Under the pieces are notes generated by a model. It worked only from the letters and a program-made list of their open reading frames with translations. It searched no databases and was not told where the DNA came from. Shown one piece after another: positions 16,006 through 24,099 of a stretch of 40,904 bases of DNA (the first letter of the stretch is position 1; each line of letters opens with the position of its first letter). The position numbers and the translations under genes were made by a program. This DNA comes from an uncultured Lachnospiraceae bacterium (GTDB taxonomy: Bacteria > Bacillota > Clostridia > Lachnospirales > Lachnospiraceae). Location: the NCBI GenBank assembly GCA_910578795.1, contig CAJTSD010000033.1, positions 1-40,904 on the forward strand, given 5' to 3'.

Positions 16006-17688
16006 ATGGACAGAAAAAAAGAAAATAAAAACAGTTTTTTTGTTACAGTAGGAGATAAAACAAGAGAGTATCCCGCGGGAATTACGTATGGGGAAATCGC
16101 AAGAATTTATCAGAAGGATTATCCGTATCAGATTGCGCTTGCGGTGAGAAACGGTAAGATTCGGGAGCTGTTTAAGAAGGTAGATAAGGATTGTACGGTC
16201 GAGTTTCTGACACTTACAGATGATACAGGACATAAGACCTATAATAGGACTGCGATTTTGATTTTGATGAAAGCGATTCATGAAGTGGTCGGTTCGGATA
16301 AGGTTGAGAAGATAAAACTTGAATTTGCAATCGGAAACGGACTTTACTGCTCTAAAAAAGGAGATTTTGAAGTAACAGATGCTCTGATAGGGCAGATTAA
16401 GGCGAAAATGCAGGAGTATATCAGAAAGGACTTGTATGTGATTAAGCGCTCCATGCCGATTGAGGAGGCAAATGAAATCTTCGGAGAGCAGAAAATGGAG
16501 GATAAGGTCAATCTTTTTAAATACAGAGGCAGTTCAACGGTTAATGTTTATAATCTTGACGGTTACAGAGATTATTATTATGGTTATATGCTGCCGAGCA
16601 CAGGGTATGTGAAGCATTTTGATTTGCGCAAATATGAGGATGGTTTTGTGCTGATTTTGCCGGAGAAAAAAAATCCGGATGTTTTGGGAGAATTTAAACC
16701 GCTGCCAAAGCTGTTCCATGCGATGTCGATTGCGACGGACTGGGGAGAGAAGCTTGGCGTTGATACGGTGGCGGACTTAAACGACGAAATCCGTGCAGGC
16801 AGGTTTAACGAGCTTGTGCTGGTCCAGGAGGCGCTGCAGGAGCGGAGGATCAGTGAGATTGCGTCGGATATTGTGTCGAGAGGCGGCGTTAAATTTGTGA
16901 TGATTGCCGGACCTTCCTCGTCGGGAAAAACGACGTTTTCACACCGGCTTTCGGTGCAGCTAAAAACGCATGGACTTGTGCCGCACCCGATTGCGGTAGA
17001 CGATTATTTCGTGGACAGGGAGAATACGCCGAGACAGCCAAACGGCGATTATGATTTTGAATGCCTTGAGGCGATTGACATGAAGCAGTTTAACGAGGAT
17101 ATGCTAAGGCTTCTTGCGGGAGAACGCGTGGAGCTTCCGACGTTTAACTTTGTCACGGGAAAACGCGAGTACAAGGGAAACTATAAGCAGCTTGGAGCGG
17201 ACGATGTGCTCGTAATAGAAGGAATACATGGATTAAATGACAAGATGTCCTATGCGCTTCCTGCCGAAAGTAAATATAAAATTTATATCAGTGCGCTTAC
17301 TTCGCTGAATATAGACGAGCACAACCGTATCCCGACAACGGACGGAAGGCTTCTTCGGCGTATGGTGCGGGATGCGCGGACGAGAGGCGCTACGGCAAAG
17401 CGTACGATACATATGTGGGAATCGGTCAGAAAGGGTGAGGAGGAGAATATTTTCCCGTTTCAGGAGAGTGCGGATGCAATGTTCAACTCGGCATTAATTT
17501 ATGAGCTTGCAGTGTTAAAGCAATATGCGGAACCGCTGCTATACAATATTGAAAAGGGTGAGCCTGAGTATTTTGAGGCGGTGCGGCTGTTAAAATTTTT
17601 AAGTTATTTTTTGGGTGTCAGTACGGAGGCACTGCCGAAAAATTCAATTGTCAGGGAATTTGTAGGAGGCAGCTGTTTTAAAGTATAG
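16006..17688 (+). CDS. TGS-domain uridine kinase-like nucleoside kinase
   Basis: This 560-residue protein has a TGS/ThrRS-like N-terminal half: TGS-like residues about 9-75, then a second-additional-domain-like region with KGDFEV and KRSMPIEEA. The C-terminal half is a P-loop uridine kinase/phosphoribulokinase domain: Walker A GPSSSGKTTFS (about 304-314), DDYFVDRENTPR (about 328-339) and VIEGIHGLN. This arrangement is common in Clostridia and is usually called nucleoside kinase. The phosphate acceptor is unproven. The ThrRS-like part has no aminoacylation core. ATG 16006 follows AGAGGGGTAAGGCG. Confidence 0.88.
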   Translation: MDRKKENKNSFFVTVGDKTREYPAGITYGEIARIYQKDYPYQIALAVRNGKIRELFKKVDKDCTVEFLTLTDDTGHKTYNRTAILILMKAIHEVVGSDKVEKIKLEFAIGNGLYCSKKGDFEVTDALIGQIKAKMQEYIRKDLYVIKRSMPIEEANEIFGEQKMEDKVNLFKYRGSSTVNVYNLDGYRDYYYGYMLPSTGYVKHFDLRKYEDGFVLILPEKKNPDVLGEFKPLPKLFHAMSIATDWGEKLGVDTVADLNDEIRAGRFNELVLVQEALQERRISEIASDIVSRGGVKFVMIAGPSSSGKTTFSHRLSVQLKTHGLVPHPIAVDDYFVDRENTPRQPNGDYDFECLEAIDMKQFNEDMLRLLAGERVELPTFNFVTGKREYKGNYKQLGADDVLVIEGIHGLNDKMSYALPAESKYKIYISALTSLNIDEHNRIPTTDGRLLRRMVRDARTRGATAKRTIHMWESVRKGEEENIFPFQESADAMFNSALIYELAVLKQYAEPLLYNIEKGEPEYFEAVRLLKFLSYFLGVSTEALPKNSIVREFVGGSCFKV

Positions 17689-17700
17689 GGGGTAACTTGA

Positions 17701-17832
17701 ATGAAAAAAGTGTTGAAACGATGCGTGGCACAGCTTTTGGTCCTTATTTTTTATGTTACCGGTGTTGCGTACCGGACAGGAAATAATGGGCTTGGTATGG
17801 TAGATCATATAAAATTGTGGGCTGAAAAATAA
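17701..17832 (+). CDS. 43-aa hydrophobic small protein
   Basis: ATG 17701 follows AGGGGGTAACTTGA, a good ribosome site, 12 nt after the kinase stop. The peptide has a basic start (MKKVLKRC), a hydrophobic stretch AQLLVLIFYVTGVAY (about 9-23) and a polar tail ending in KLWAEK, which suggests a single-pass membrane or secreted peptide. It lies between the kinase gene and rnpB. No family is recognised, and it may be translated only by coupling to the kinase gene. Confidence 0.5.
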   Translation: MKKVLKRCVAQLLVLIFYVTGVAYRTGNNGLGMVDHIKLWAEK

Positions 17833-17863
17833 TAAAATAAAGGAAAGATGTTTTGGAAAAAAT

Positions 17864-18242
17864 GCCACTGCGGCAAATGATCGCGGCTTTCGCAAATGCG
17901 AAAGGTGAGGAAAGTCCGGGCTCCATAGGGCAGGATGCCGGATAACGTCCGGTAGAGGTGACTCTAAGGCTAGTGCAACAGAAATATACCGCCAAACATA
18001 CCTGCCTGCAGGGATGTTTTGGTAAGGGTGGAAAGGTGGTGTAAGAGACCACCGCCTTCGAGGTAACGAGAAGGGCACATGTAAACCCCATCCGGAGCAA
18101 GACCAAACAGAGAGCGACAGATTTGCCCGATCTGCTTTCAGGTAGGTCGCTTGAGGCTGCTGGTAACAGCAGTCCTAGATAGATGATCATTCTTTGTGCA
18201 ACATGCACACTGACATAACCCGGCTTATCGCCGCGGTGGATA
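17864..18242 (+). ncRNA. rnpB: RNase P RNA (class A)
   Basis: This is the catalytic RNA of RNase P, which trims 5' leaders from tRNA precursors. It contains GAGGAAAGTCCGGGCTCC (P4/CRI core), AGGGCAGGATGCCGG, ACAGAAATATACCGCC, GGTAAGGGTGGAAAGGTG, CACATGTAAACCCCATCCGG, GCAAGACCAAA, AGTCCTAGATAGATGATC and the 3' segment GACATAACCCGGCTTATCG. P1 forms between CCACTGCGGC (from 17865) and GCCGCGGTGG (to 18239). The CCGGCTTATCG end is typical of class A. The exact termini are estimates. Confidence 0.93.
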
Positions 18243-18249
18243 TTTTTAT

Positions 18250-18501
18250 ATATAAGCAGGAAAGGTATTGGAATTGTATGCCCAATAGTAATATTATTGA
18301 AATAACGGATTTCGATGCACCACAGCTGATGCAGGAAGAAAAGCTTGCGATTGTGCTTGGCACAGAAAGGGAGGGACTTGCACCGGATACGATAGCAAGG
18401 TGTGATTTACGGTGCGGATACCGATGGCGCATGGCGTTGATTCTCTGAATGTAGCAGCGGCAAGTGCGGTTGCTTTTTGGCAGCTTGGGGGAGGAACGTG
18501 A
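18250..18501 (+). pseudogene. Truncated and frameshifted SpoU/TrmH-family rRNA methylase remnant
   Basis: About 80 C-terminal residues of a SpoU methyltransferase remain just after rnpB. One frame reads EEKLAIVLGTEREGLAPDTI followed by ARCDL (motif 2 region). The next frame continues VRIPMAHGVDSLNVAAASAV and AFWQL (motif 3, the SAM-binding knot), ending at TGA 18499-18501. Restoring one base in the T run at about 18406-18408 would give CD-x-TVRIPM as in intact relatives. The N-terminal RNA-binding half is missing and rnpB occupies its place. The left edge is unclear. Confidence 0.75.
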
Positions 18502-19289
18502 AGCGGCTTTATAAGAAACTGATTATTGTGGCAGTAGCTGCCACTTTTTTTACAGAAACAATTATTTTAAATACGGCATTAGGGAATGGTTTTTACCGTG
18601 GAACGCTTATATCGGGAATGCATATGGGTTTTTTGTCATGGCTTACAGACAATAACCAATTGGAGGATGTAAGGATGCAGGTAGTATATCAGCTCGCAAG
18701 GCGGAGTGTTGTAAAGGTAGTGGTAAAGGACGCTGCCGGCAGTGGCATTGTATGGAAAATAAATGACGATTGTATTGTGATTGCAGGAAGTAAACATTTG
18801 CTTGTGAAAGACGTAACGGCGCAGGTGACGTTTTGCAATGGGGAGCGCGCGGACGCTGAGATTTTGGGGTATTCCCAGCAGTATGACATTGGCTTTTTGA
18901 AGATAGATGATAAATTTGTTTCGGCGAATATCCTAAGGGATATTTATGAGGCAGTTCCGGCTGAGGAGTCTGTGAATGAAGCGGACATGCCGGCAGAGCA
19001 GCCTGTGCTGCAGATTGGCGCGGATTTGAGCGGGAATAAGGAGCACTTTGCAACCGGAACGGTTTTGGGTGTTGGTTATGAACCCGTTTTTAATACGGAA
19101 GTTTTAAAGACGAACTGTTATTCGAAGGCGGGAATGTCGGGCGGCGGTGTATTTGATGCGGTTGGAAGGCTTTTGGGAATGATTTCGGGTGGGGAAGTTG
19201 CCAAGGATGCCGAAATCAGGGAGGCTGAAGTTTCCTATAGTCTTCCGGTAGCGCTGATTGCGGCAGAGTATGACAATTTAAACAGATGA
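18498..19289 (+). CDS. Membrane-anchored trypsin-like serine protease (S1C-like)
   Basis: This 263-residue protein has an N-terminal anchor (basic KRLYKK then IIVAVAATFFTETIIL) and a chymotrypsin-fold domain outside the membrane. The Ser motif is GMSGGGVFDAVGRLLGMISG (about 212-231), the Asp lies in QYDIGFLKID (about 133-142) and the probable His in IAGSKHLLV (about 95-103). The His context is unlike the usual TNNHV, so activity is likely but not certain. No PDZ domain follows. GTG 18498 is chosen for GGGGGAGG just upstream; it overlaps the remnant's stop. Confidence 0.72.
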   Translation: MKRLYKKLIIVAVAATFFTETIILNTALGNGFYRGTLISGMHMGFLSWLTDNNQLEDVRMQVVYQLARRSVVKVVVKDAAGSGIVWKINDDCIVIAGSKHLLVKDVTAQVTFCNGERADAEILGYSQQYDIGFLKIDDKFVSANILRDIYEAVPAEESVNEADMPAEQPVLQIGADLSGNKEHFATGTVLGVGYEPVFNTEVLKTNCYSKAGMSGGGVFDAVGRLLGMISGGEVAKDAEIREAEVSYSLPVALIAAEYDNLNR

Positions 19290-19311
19290 AAAGTAAAATA
19301 GGGGGACACTG

Positions 19312-19809
19312 ATGGTAAAACCGGAGAAAAACAAACGAATTTCTAAGGTCGATGCGTATTTAAACTGCGCGGAAAATTTTGCGTACAGAAGCACCTGTAT
19401 TAAGAGAAAATACGGGGCAGTGATTGTGAAGGACGACGCAGTGATTTCCACGGGTTATAACGGCTCGCCTAGAGGGTTTGAGAATTGCTGCGATATCGGG
19501 GTATGTCCGCGGATTCAGAAAAACATGCATCAAGGGGAGGGCTATGCGATTTGCCGTGCCGTACATGCGGAGGCGAATGCGCTTTTAAACTGCTCGCGGG
19601 AACAGACGATAGGGGCGGATTTGTATTTGGCAGGCGTGAATCCAAACGATTTGTCGGTACACAAGGCGAAGCCGTGCCCTTTGTGTGCGAGAATGATTAT
19701 TCAGGCGGGAATACGGAACGTGTATTTAAGAACGGATGACGGCGTGGATCATTATGAGGAAATTGCGGCAAAGGATTTGGAATGGTATACGCGGGAGGAG
19801 CAGGCGTAG
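19312..19809 (+). CDS. dCMP deaminase
   Basis: This 165-residue zinc-dependent cytidine/deoxycytidylate deaminase converts dCMP to dUMP for thymidylate synthesis (ComEB family). Zinc ligands and the catalytic Glu are in CRAVHAEANALLNC (HAEAN, about 84-88) and PCPLCARMI (about 124-132). KYGAVIVKDDAVISTGYNG is the typical N-terminal part. The start ATG 19312 follows AGGGGGACACTG. A possible link to the ThyX-like gene later in the window is metabolic inference only. Confidence 0.92.
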   Translation: MVKPEKNKRISKVDAYLNCAENFAYRSTCIKRKYGAVIVKDDAVISTGYNGSPRGFENCCDIGVCPRIQKNMHQGEGYAICRAVHAEANALLNCSREQTIGADLYLAGVNPNDLSVHKAKPCPLCARMIIQAGIRNVYLRTDDGVDHYEEIAAKDLEWYTREEQA

Positions 19810-19936
19810 CAGGGGGGTTTATTTTCTTTTTATTGAAAATTAAGGACGCTTTTATGGAAAAAAGAACTTATTTGTGATATTATAAAAAATTAGAAATTAT
19901 TTATAGGACGCAAGTTCTGGGAAAGGAAGGATTACA

Positions 19937-21073
19937 ATGACAAAGATAGATATTTTTTCTGGCTTTTTGGGTGCCGGAAAGACGACGTTGATTAAGAAGC
20001 TGCTACAGGAGGCGCTTGATGCTTCAAAGGTGGTGCTGATTGAAAATGAGTTTGGTGAGATTGGCATTGACGGCGGATTTTTAAAGGAGGCAGGTGTTGA
20101 GATTAAGGAGATGAATTTTGGCTGCATCTGCTGTTCGCTTGTGGGGGATTTTGGCAGCTCTTTAAAGGAAGTGATTGAGAAGTATGCGCCGGAGCGGATT
20201 TTAATTGAGCCTTCCGGTGTGGGCAAGCTTTCCGACGTCATGCGGGCGGTTCAGAATGTGGATACGCGGGCAGAAGTTGTGCTTAACAGTGCGGTTGTTG
20301 TGGTCGATGCCAATAAATGCAAGATGTATGCAAAGAATTTCGGAGAATTTTTCCTGAATCAGATTGAGCATGCAGGGACGATTATTTTGAGCAGGACTGC
20401 CGATATCAGTGAAAGCAAGCTGAATACGGCGCTTGAGATTATCCGGGAACACAATGATAAGGCGACGGTTATCACAACGCCTTGGGAAGCGCTTGACGGA
20501 AAGAAAATTCTTGATACGATAGAGAACGCAAAGGATTTGGAAGCAGAGCTTATGGCGGAGGTCGCCGCGGCACATGACCATGAGCATCATCACGACCATG
20601 AGCATCATCACGACCATGAAGAACACCATCATGACCACGAGCATCATCACGACCATGAAGAACACCATCATGACCACGAGCATCATCATGACCATGAAGA
20701 ACACCATCATAATCATGAAGAGCACCATCACGAGCACGGTGAGGAGTGCACGTGCGGATGTCATGACCATGACCACGAGCATCACCACCACCATGCGGAT
20801 GAGATTTTTACCAGCTGGGGATTTGAAACACCTGCTGCTTACACGCAGGTAGAAATTGAGGAGATTCTCGAAAAGCTTGAGGACGAAAAAGCATACGGTG
20901 CAATTCTTCGGGCAAAGGGAATGGTTTCGGCAGGTGACGGTACATGGGTAAACTTTGATTATGTGCCGGGTGAGAGCAATGTGCGCAAGGGAACGCCTGA
21001 GGTGACAGGAAAGATTTGCGTCATCGGTTCAAAGCTGAATGAGGAGAACCTAAAAGCATTATTTGCAAAGTAG
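19937..21073 (+). CDS. COG0523 (CobW-type) GTPase with a His-rich metal-binding stretch
   Basis: This 378-residue G3E GTPase of the CobW/YeiR/ZNG1 group is a putative metal chaperone. Walker A is GFLGAGKTTLIKKL (about 9-22); the metal motif is GCICCSL (about 61-67, CxCC); the CobW C-terminal domain is about 292-378. Between them (about 213-290) is a run of His, Asp and Glu followed by ECTCGCHDHDHEHHHHH, a likely Zn or Ni/Co store. The run is encoded by 39-nt tandem repeats. ATG 19937 follows AAAGGAAGGATTACA. It forms a pair with the next gene. Confidence 0.9.
   Translation: MTKIDIFSGFLGAGKTTLIKKLLQEALDASKVVLIENEFGEIGIDGGFLKEAGVEIKEMNFGCICCSLVGDFGSSLKEVIEKYAPERILIEPSGVGKLSDVMRAVQNVDTRAEVVLNSAVVVVDANKCKMYAKNFGEFFLNQIEHAGTIILSRTADISESKLNTALEIIREHNDKATVITTPWEALDGKKILDTIENAKDLEAELMAEVAAAHDHEHHHDHEHHHDHEEHHHDHEHHHDHEEHHHDHEHHHDHEEHHHNHEEHHHEHGEECTCGCHDHDHEHHHHHADEIFTSWGFETPAAYTQVEIEEILEKLEDEKAYGAILRAKGMVSAGDGTWVNFDYVPGESNVRKGTPEVTGKICVIGSKLNEENLKALFAK
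20585..20719 (+). repeat. 39-nt tandem repeats encoding HHHDHEEHHHDHE units
   Basis: Two identical 39-nt units (20603-20641 and 20642-20680) and a diverged third (20681-20719), preceded by a half unit at 20585, encode the His-rich loop in multiples of 13 codons. Copy number could change in frame by slippage or recombination. Confidence 0.85.
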
Positions 21074-21089
21074 GGAAAAAGGAGCAATC

Positions 21090-22022
21090 ATGAAATCAGT
21101 ATATATTATCAATGGATTTTTGGAGAGCGGAAAAACGGAGTTTATTTCGTTCACGCTGTCACAGCCTTACTTTCAGACAAAAGGAACGACATTGTTAATC
21201 CTTTGCGAAGAGGGCGAGAATGAGTATGACAGCGAAGTCCTGAAAAAAAGCCGTACGGTTGTAGAGCTTGTGGAGGATGAGGAAGAGATGACTCCGGCGA
21301 AAATGATAGAGCTTGAGAAAAAGTATAAGCCGGAACGTATTATTATCGAATACAACGGCATGTGGAATTTCAAGAATTTCAAAATGCCGTGGCACTGGCG
21401 GCTGGAGCAGCAGATAACTATAATAGACGCATCCACTTTTCAGAATTATTATACAAACATGCGTTCTTTGCTCGCGGAAATGCTTCGTAAATCGGAGCTG
21501 ATTATCTTTAATCGCTGTGATGGTTTAATCGACCAGTTAAGCAGTTTTAAGCGCAATGTAAAGGCAGTGAATCCACAGGCTGAGATTATTTTTGAGGATA
21601 AGAATGGAGAAGTAAGTCAGATTTTTGAAGAAGATTTGCCATATGATTTGAAGGATGAGGAGTTAATGCTTGATGATTACGGTTATGGAATTTTTTATCT
21701 TGATGCAATGGATAATTTGGAGCGGTATCTTGATAAGAAAATTACCTTTGTGGCAATGGTGTTAAAGCCTGAAAGCAGTGACGGAACCTATTTTGTGCCG
21801 GGCAGAATGGCAATGACCTGCTGCGCTGACGATATGGCATTTTTAGGATATGCCTGCAAATATGATCAGTGCAGTGAGCTTGAAAATAAGCAATGGGTAG
21901 AGGTAACAGCCACAGTCCACAAAGAATTTTGGAAGGAGTACAATGGGGAGGGTCCCGTGCTCCATGCGCTGAGTGTGACACCTGCTAAAAAGCCGAAGGA
22001 TGAGATTTTGAATTTTGCGTAA
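21090..22022 (+). CDS. CobW-like GTPase with a C-terminal TIGR03943/DUF1980-like domain
   Basis: The N-terminal half of this 310-residue protein is a G3E-type P-loop domain: NGFLESGKTEFISF (Walker A, about 8-21) and ERIIIEYNGMW at the Walker B position. The usual CxCC motif is replaced by LILCEEGENEYD, so metal handling must differ. The C-terminal part has GRMAMTCCADDMAFLGYACK (about 243-262) then WVEVTATV, which resembles the C-terminal domain of TIGR03943/DUF1980 proteins that often sit next to COG0523 GTPases. ATG 21090 has AAAGGAG 6 nt upstream. It begins 16 nt after the first GTPase. Confidence 0.75.
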   Translation: MKSVYIINGFLESGKTEFISFTLSQPYFQTKGTTLLILCEEGENEYDSEVLKKSRTVVELVEDEEEMTPAKMIELEKKYKPERIIIEYNGMWNFKNFKMPWHWRLEQQITIIDASTFQNYYTNMRSLLAEMLRKSELIIFNRCDGLIDQLSSFKRNVKAVNPQAEIIFEDKNGEVSQIFEEDLPYDLKDEELMLDDYGYGIFYLDAMDNLERYLDKKITFVAMVLKPESSDGTYFVPGRMAMTCCADDMAFLGYACKYDQCSELENKQWVEVTATVHKEFWKEYNGEGPVLHALSVTPAKKPKDEILNFA

Positions 22023-22052
22023 ATAAATTTTGGAAATGATATAAGGCTAAAA

Positions 22053-22082
22053 AAGAAGCTCAATTTGAGAGCTTCTTTTTAT
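22053..22082. terminator. Bidirectional terminator between the GTPase pair and pyrI
   Basis: AAGAAGCTC/GAGCTTCTT with a 7-nt loop is flanked by A-runs on the left and T-runs on the right, so it can end both converging transcripts. Confidence 0.85.
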
Positions 22083-22101
22083 CATCCGGCTTTATCAAAA
22101 T

Positions 22102-22548
22102 TCAAAGCTTTGTATCCTTGGAACGGCTTCCATATTTTTCTTCACAATACTTGCAGCGGTAGATTTCCCTTTTTTCATCTGTCAGGATAAAGATATGTGG
22201 AAGCTCCTGTTCAATGGATGTAATGCAACGGGGATTTCTGCACTTGATGACGTTTTTAATTTCTTTCGGAAGCGTGAGCGGCAGTTTTTCCACGATTTCC
22301 CGGTTTTTGATTACATTTACGGTAATGTTGTGGTCAATAAAGCCGATAATATCCAAATTTAACGTGTTAATATCACATTCAACCTTCAGAATGTCTTTTT
22401 TTCCCATTTTATTGCTTCGCGCATTTTTGATAATGGCAACGGTGCAGTCAAGCTTGTCTAAGCCTAAATGCTTGTAGATGCTGAGACTTTTTCCTGCCTT
22501 GATATGATCAAGAACAAAGCCTTCCTCAATTTGACCTACATTTAACAT
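22102..22548 (-). CDS. pyrI: Aspartate carbamoyltransferase regulatory chain
   Basis: This 148-residue PyrI binds nucleotide effectors and links catalytic trimers of ATCase. An N-terminal allosteric domain (about 1-95) is followed by a zinc domain with CRNPRC (about 104-109) and CKYC (about 133-136), the four-Cys site that contacts PyrB. The start is ATG 22548 with GGAGG about 10 nt upstream; the longer frame would need TTG 22557. It follows pyrB by 30 nt. The pair should form an E. coli-like regulated holoenzyme rather than the PyrI-free type of Bacillus. Confidence 0.93.
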   Translation of the reverse strand: MLNVGQIEEGFVLDHIKAGKSLSIYKHLGLDKLDCTVAIIKNARSNKMGKKDILKVECDINTLNLDIIGFIDHNITVNVIKNREIVEKLPLTLPKEIKNVIKCRNPRCITSIEQELPHIFILTDEKREIYRCKYCEEKYGSRSKDTKL

Positions 22549-22578
22549 GATTTCCAATCCTCCTTGTTATTCCAAAAA

Positions 22579-23496
22579 TTATTCTACGGTAATTTCAAGC
22601 AGTGTCAGTAAGAGCGCCATCCGCACATAGACGCCGTATTGTACCTGACGGAAATAAACGGCTCTCGGATCGCTGTCTACCTCAACGGAAATTTCATTGA
22701 CGCGGGGAAGCGGGTGAAGTACAATCATGTCTTTTTTTGCAAGCTCCATTTTTTCCATGTCAAGAATATAGTAATCCTTTAAGCGTACATAATCTTCCTC
22801 GTTAAAGAACCGTTCCTTCTGTACACGTGTCATGTAGAGGATATCCAGCTTTGGCATTACATCCTCAAGCTTTCGGACTTCTTGAAACGGTATGTTATTT
22901 TCACGAAGCATTTCGATAATGTAATCGGGTATGGTAAGCTCTTCAGGTGAGATAAATACGAAATTGATATTTTCATAACGTACAAGTGCGTTGATTAGAG
23001 AATGAACGGTGCGACCGAATTTTAAATCGCCGCAAAGACCTATCGTAAAATTATCAAGCCGTCCTTTGATGGCGCGGATTGTGAGAAGATCGGTAAGTGT
23101 CTGTGTGGGATGCTGGTGTCCGCCGTCGCCGGCATTGATTACCGGAATTGTGGAATGTGTCGCTGCTACCATCGGCGCGCCTTCTTTTGGATGCCGCATT
23201 GCGCAGATATCTGCAAAGCATGAAATAACGCGGATGGTATCGGAAACACTTTCGCCTTTTGCGGCAGAGGAGCTCCCGGCATCGGAAAAACCAATGACGC
23301 TTCCGCCAAGATTTAACATTGCAGTTTCAAAACTTAAACGTGTGCGGGTGCTTGGCTCATAAAAACAGGTGGCAAGTTTTTTCCCCTCACAGCTATGGGA
23401 ATATTTTGCGGGATTTTTTTCGATGTCGCCGGCAAGAATAAACAGTCTGTCAAGTTCCTCCACCGAGAAATCCAAAGGTCTCATTAAATGTCTCAT
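22579..23496 (-). CDS. pyrB: Aspartate carbamoyltransferase catalytic chain
   Basis: This 305-residue enzyme condenses carbamoyl phosphate and aspartate in pyrimidine synthesis. The carbamoyl-phosphate site FYEPSTRTRLSFE (about 46-58), the 80s-loop KGESVSDT and the His-Pro-Leu-Pro-Arg motif VLHPLPRVNEI near the C-terminus are all present. ATG 23496 lies 5 nt from GGAGG; the frame can be extended to TTG 23508 without a site. It has its own promoter 37 nt upstream and no attenuator or PyrR box is obvious in that short leader. Confidence 0.95.
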   Translation of the reverse strand: MRHLMRPLDFSVEELDRLFILAGDIEKNPAKYSHSCEGKKLATCFYEPSTRTRLSFETAMLNLGGSVIGFSDAGSSSAAKGESVSDTIRVISCFADICAMRHPKEGAPMVAATHSTIPVINAGDGGHQHPTQTLTDLLTIRAIKGRLDNFTIGLCGDLKFGRTVHSLINALVRYENINFVFISPEELTIPDYIIEMLRENNIPFQEVRKLEDVMPKLDILYMTRVQKERFFNEEDYVRLKDYYILDMEKMELAKKDMIVLHPLPRVNEISVEVDSDPRAVYFRQVQYGVYVRMALLLTLLEITVE

Positions 23497-23539
23497 AGAA
23501 TCCTCCAAATTTGTGTTTCATAAATTAGATGCTTTTGTT

Positions 23540-23568
23540 ATCATAGCAGATTGGTATATCGGATTCAA
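23540..23568 (-). promoter_or_regulatory. Sigma-A promoter of pyrBI
   Basis: On the minus strand TTGAAT (23568-23563) and TATGAT (23545-23540) are separated by 17 nt. The leader is under 40 nt. The remaining 23569-23727 gap is very AT-rich and should hold the divergent promoter for 23728, which I could not place confidently. Confidence 0.75.
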
Positions 23569-23727
23569 GATTTATTTCCTACAAATAAAAAAAAGATTAA
23601 AAAAATTGAAGAAATATTATATTTTATATACAATATTTGCAAATTTTATGATATTATGTAAATAAAGGTTTATTTTACGGAAACAAACCAATGAAACAGG
23701 GGATGGATCAGAAGGAGGAACAAAATC

Positions 23728-24099
23728 ATGGAATTTCGGGAGAGAAAACGCTGGGTGTTTTTCGGATTGCCGTTTACGTTTACCGTATATACTGTCAAAG
23801 AGGATGTTATTACTGTAAACACAGGCTTTTTAAATAAAGAAGAAAACGACTGCTATATGTACAAGGTGCAGGATGTGACTTTAAAGACCTCTTTTTTTGA
23901 ACGGGTATTCGGGCTTGGAACGATTGTGTGCTATACGGGTGACACAACAAGCCCACAGCTGATTTTGGAGCATGTGAAAAATGCGAAAAGCATTAAAGGA
24001 TTTATATTAGAGGAATCAGAGATTGCAAGAAGAAAACGCCGCACTATGAATACACTCGATATCGGAGCAGGTGAATATGACGACGTTGACAGTGAATAA
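23728..24099 (+). CDS. Bacterial PH-domain protein (bPH_2-like)
   Basis: This 123-residue protein has the short beta-rich pattern of bacterial PH domains: a start RKRWVFFGLPFTFTVYTVKEDVITVNTG, then YMYKVQDVTLKTSFFERVFGLGTIVCYT, the QDV-x(n)-S-x(n)-R-x-x-G-x-G-T-I layout typical of this group. There is no membrane segment, unlike the YdbS/YdbT proteins that carry similar domains. The basic/acidic tail (about 96-123) is probably disordered. ATG 23728 follows AGAAGGAGGAACAAAATC. The next gene starts inside its 3' end. Confidence 0.75.
   Translation: MEFRERKRWVFFGLPFTFTVYTVKEDVITVNTGFLNKEENDCYMYKVQDVTLKTSFFERVFGLGTIVCYTGDTTSPQLILEHVKNAKSIKGFILEESEIARRKRRTMNTLDIGAGEYDDVDSE

Noticed and set aside
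17644..18208. Two long minus-strand frames across the RNase P region
   Set aside because: They are antisense to rnpB and the 43-aa ORF, and no ribosome site or domain is visible.
18194..18448. 84-aa plus-strand frame taken as an intact gene
   Set aside because: Its start lies inside the RNase P RNA and its end is caused by a frameshift; it is the first part of the SpoU remnant.
20585..20719. Possible CRISPR array (regular 39-nt repeats)
   Set aside because: Units are directly adjacent with no spacers and are in frame with a GTPase gene; no cas genes are nearby.
20201..20794. 197-aa minus-strand frame rich in Met and Val
   Set aside because: It is the complement of the His-rich repeats of the GTPase; the low-complexity peptide is an artefact of the CAT/GAC codons.
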